The notes beneath the pieces are model-generated. The model had not been told where the DNA came from, searched no databases, and saw only the letters and a list, made by a program, of their open reading frames with translations. 64,000 nucleotides of DNA, from assembly GCF_003234115.2 (NCBI RefSeq), contig NZ_CP126251.1:2046001-2110000 (forward strand), written 5' to 3'. Origin of the DNA: Curtobacterium sp. MCPF17_002. GTDB taxonomy: Bacteria; Actinomycetota; Actinomycetes; Actinomycetales; Microbacteriaceae. Shown here in pieces: positions 59,756 through 64,000 of the stretch. Both the position numbers and the translations under genes were made by a program. Numbering within the stretch: the first letter of the stretch is position 1; each line of letters starts with the position of its first letter.

Positions 59756-60969
59756 GCGGACCAACCGAGTGCTTCGAGACCGGGGAGCGACTTGCCCTCG
59801 AGGAACTCGAGGCTCGCACCGCCACCGGTCGAGATGTGCCCGAACTGGTCGTCCGAGAAGCCGAGCGAACGGACCGCCGCCGCGGAGTCGCCACCGCCGA
59901 CGACCCCGAGGCCGTCGACCTCGGTGAGCGCCTGGGCGACCGTCTTCGTGCCCGCGGCGAAGGCGGGGAACTCGAACACGCCCATCGGGCCGTTCCAGAA
60001 GACCGTCTTCGAGCCGGACACCGCCGACGCGAACCGCGCCGCCGTCTCCGGGCCGATGTCGAGGCCGATGCCGTCGGTGCCGAACGAGGACGACTCGATC
60101 GCCTCGGCCAGGACCGTCTCGTGGTCGGCGTCGGCCGCGAAGCCGGACGCCACGACGACGTCGGTCGGCAGGTCGATGGTGACGCCGAGCTCCTTCGCCC
60201 GCGAGAGGTACTCGCGGACGACGTCGAGCTGGTCCGCCTCGAGCAGCGACTTCGCGACGCCGTGGCCCTGGGCCGCGAGGAACGTGAAGAGCATGCCGCC
60301 GCCGATGCACAGCGTGTCCACCTGCGGGAGCAGGTGGTCGATGACGCCGAGCTTGTCGCTGACCTTCGAGCCGCCGAGCACCACCGTGTAGGGGCGCGCC
60401 GGTTCCTTCGTCAGTCGCTCGAGCACGCGGAGTTCGGTCTCGATGAGCGAACCGGCTGCGCTCGGCAGGGCCGAGGCGAGTTCGTACACCGAGGCCTGCT
60501 TGCGGTGCACGACACCGAACCCGTCGGAGACGAACGCGTCACCGAGGGCCGCGATGCGGCTCGCGAAGTCACCGCGCACGGCGGCGTCCTTCGAGGTCTC
60601 CTCCGGGTTGAAGCGGAGGTTCTCGAGCAGCAGGACGTCGCCGTCGCCGAGAGCGCTGGCGGCCTCGGTGGCCTCGTCGCCGACGGTCTCACCGACGAAC
60701 GTGACCTCTTTCCCCAGCAGCTCGGAGAGCCGCTGCGCGACCGGTGCGAGCGAGAACTCCGGCTTGGGCTCGCCGTCGGGGCGGCCCAGGTGGGAGATCA
60801 CGATGACGCGCGCGCCGGCGTTGATGAGGGTGTTCAGGGTGGTCAGCGACGCGCGGACGCGGCCGTCGTCCGTGATCTGGCCGTCCTTGAGCGGGACGTT
60901 CAGGTCACAGCGGACGACGACGCGCTTGCCGGCGAGGTCGCCGAGGTCGCCAAGCGTTCGGAGGGCCAT
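59752..60969 (-). CDS. pgk: Phosphoglycerate kinase
   Basis: A 405-aa kinase that makes ATP from 1,3-bisphosphoglycerate. The N-domain has [24 protein letters not shown] and [12 protein letters not shown]. The hinge region has [18 protein letters not shown], and the C-domain [19 protein letters not shown] with [12 protein letters not shown] 60969 is 3 nt past the gap stop, with GCTTGG-type weak ribosome site, suggesting coupling. It ends by overlapping tpiA. Confidence 0.97.
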   Translation of the reverse strand: MALRTLGDLGDLAGKRVVVRCDLNVPLKDGQITDDGRVRASLTTLNTLINAGARVIVISHLGRPDGEPKPEFSLAPVAQRLSELLGKEVTFVGETVGDEATEAASALGDGDVLLLENLRFNPEETSKDAAVRGDFASRIAALGDAFVSDGFGVVHRKQASVYELASALPSAAGSLIETELRVLERLTKEPARPYTVVLGGSKVSDKLGVIDHLLPQVDTLCIGGGMLFTFLAAQGHGVAKSLLEADQLDVVREYLSRAKELGVTIDLPTDVVVASGFAADADHETVLAEAIESSSFGTDGIGLDIGPETAARFASAVSGSKTVFWNGPMGVFEFPAFAAGTKTVAQALTEVDGLGVVGGGDSAAAVRSLGFSDDQFGHISTGGGASLEFLEGKSLPGLEALGWSA

Positions 60970-60972
60970 GTG

Positions 60973-63235
<2,263 letters not shown>

Positions 63236-63310
63236 AGCATCATTCCTAACGTTTCTTCTGGTGGGGTCCGCGTGCCCGGCGCACGGCGTGTGGAGCGGCC
63301 GGAGGGACGG

Positions 63311-64000
63311 TCACTCCCGGCCGAGATCTCGGTTCTTCACACGCACGGCGACGCCTGGCATCCCGCGGAGGATGTTCGCCAACTCGGCGACGATGGCGAC
63401 CGAGCGGTGCTTCCCGCCGGTACAGCCGATGGCGATCGTAGCGTGTCTTTTGTTCTCGCGCTGGTACCCCTCGAACACCGGCTCGAGCACGGAGGCGTAG
63501 CGGTCCACGAACGGACGGGCCCCCGGCTGTGCGAGAACGTAGTCCGAGACGGGCCGGTCGAGCCCCGTGTGCGGGCGGAGTTCCGGCACCCAGTACGGGT
63601 TCGGGAGGAACCGGACATCCGCCACCATGTCGGCATCGGCGGGCAGCCCGTACTTGAACCCGAAGCTCATCAGCGTCACCTGGACCCCCACGAAGTGGTC
63701 GTCGGCGAAGCGCTCGGTGACGGCGTTCGCGAGCTGGTGGATGTTGAGGTCCGAGGTGTCGATCACGAGGTCCGAGGCCTCGCGGAGCGCGGACAGCCGG
63801 GCACGCTCTCGGGCGATGCCGTCGAGCAGCGTGTCCTCGCCCTGCAGCGGGTGCGGTCGGCGGACCTGTTCGAACCGTCGGACGAGGACGGCGTCGGTCG
63901 CCTCGAGGAAGAGCACGCGGACCCGGGCCGACGTCGTCGAGCGGACCTGCTCGACCGCCTGCTCCGGGTTCGTGAAGAACCGGCCACCGCGGACGTCGAC
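63311..64000 (-). CDS. rapZ: RNase adapter protein RapZ (5' part missing)
   Basis: The gene runs off the right edge; the last 229 codons are present. The visible sequence has the middle [25 protein letters not shown] and the C-terminal RNA-binding domain with [30 protein letters not shown] and [13 protein letters not shown]. The N-terminal Walker A lies beyond the window. In Gram-positive bacteria the protein (YvcJ) binds nucleotides and its exact role is unclear. It is the first gene seen of a rapZ-whiA unit. Incomplete only because of the window edge. Confidence 0.94.
   Translation of the reverse strand, partial: VDVRGGRFFTNPEQAVEQVRSTTSARVRVLFLEATDAVLVRRFEQVRRPHPLQGEDTLLDGIARERARLSALREASDLVIDTSDLNIHQLANAVTERFADDHFVGVQVTLMSFGFKYGLPADADMVADVRFLPNPYWVPELRPHTGLDRPVSDYVLAQPGARPFVDRYASVLEPVFEGYQRENKRHATIAIGCTGGKHRSVAIVAELANILRGMPGVAVRVKNRDLGRE

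Overview
The window looks like chromosomal core DNA of a high-GC actinobacterium of the Microbacteriaceae, most like Curtobacterium. This rests on mshC (mycothiol), rbpA, whiA, opcA, the sufB-sufD-Rieske-sufC-sufT order, a gap-pgk-tpiA-secG-rbpA cluster, frequent GTG starts with 4-bp GTGA/ATGA overlaps, and many leaderless promoters (TANNNT followed 6-8 nt later by the start codon). The genus is an inference from gene order and sequence style; no database was searched. I see no rRNA, prophage, insertion sequence, CRISPR array or origin.

Layout. 1-4.1 kb: end of a PAC2-family gene, then mshC, uppP and an M20 peptidase on the minus strand. 4.2-4.4 kb: tRNA-Leu(GAG) and its terminator. 4.6-7.8 kb: an unknown 196-aa protein coupled to a zinc alcohol dehydrogenase, then a type II NADH dehydrogenase. 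7.9-13.6 kb: a tightly overlapping minus-strand operon of FUSC membrane protein, DinB, DEAD/DEAH helicase and a 72-aa protein. 13.7-19.5 kb: acyl-CoA dehydrogenase, divergent SGNH hydrolase and lipoprotein, then a D-Ala-D-Ala carboxypeptidase, GNAT and serine hydrolase operon. 19.8-23.3 kb: GntR regulator, FmdA-type amidase and an AtzH-like/amidase fusion, apparently an amide-catabolic operon with its own operator. 23.3-31.2 kb: TrmH/SpoU methyltransferase, sirtuin plus histidine phosphatase, a membrane protein, a 220-bp tandem repeat, glycosyltransferase plus alpha/beta hydrolase, and trehalose synthase. 31.4-37.9 kb: exonuclease, ribosomal protein bL31 type B, an ABC ATPase, divergent glgA/glgC, serB-like phosphatase and fabG. 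38-42.2 kb: DUF3099, a small Cys protein, SURF1, an ABC-F protein and bioY. 42.5-49.2 kb: the suf operon and the haem A genes ctaA/ctaB. 49.7-58 kb: a pentose-phosphate block tkt-tal-pgi-zwf-opcA-pgl. 58.2-64 kb: rapZ (partial), whiA, gap, pgk, tpiA, secG and rbpA.

How the genes work together. tkt to pgl encode the oxidative and non-oxidative pentose-phosphate steps, and gap-pgk-tpiA the middle of glycolysis. glgC/glgA and treS handle glucan and trehalose stores. suf supplies Fe-S clusters, while ctaA, ctaB and SURF1 serve the cytochrome oxidase.

The most unusual content is between the genes. Several families of palindromic repeats sit at gene ends, one of them with paired compensatory base changes, and a 220-bp unit made of two palindromes is repeated three times. 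I found no convincing undescribed defence, mobile or biosynthetic system; the best candidates for new biology are the repeat families, the leaderless overlapping divergent promoters, the amidase operon and the FUSC-DinB-helicase operon.
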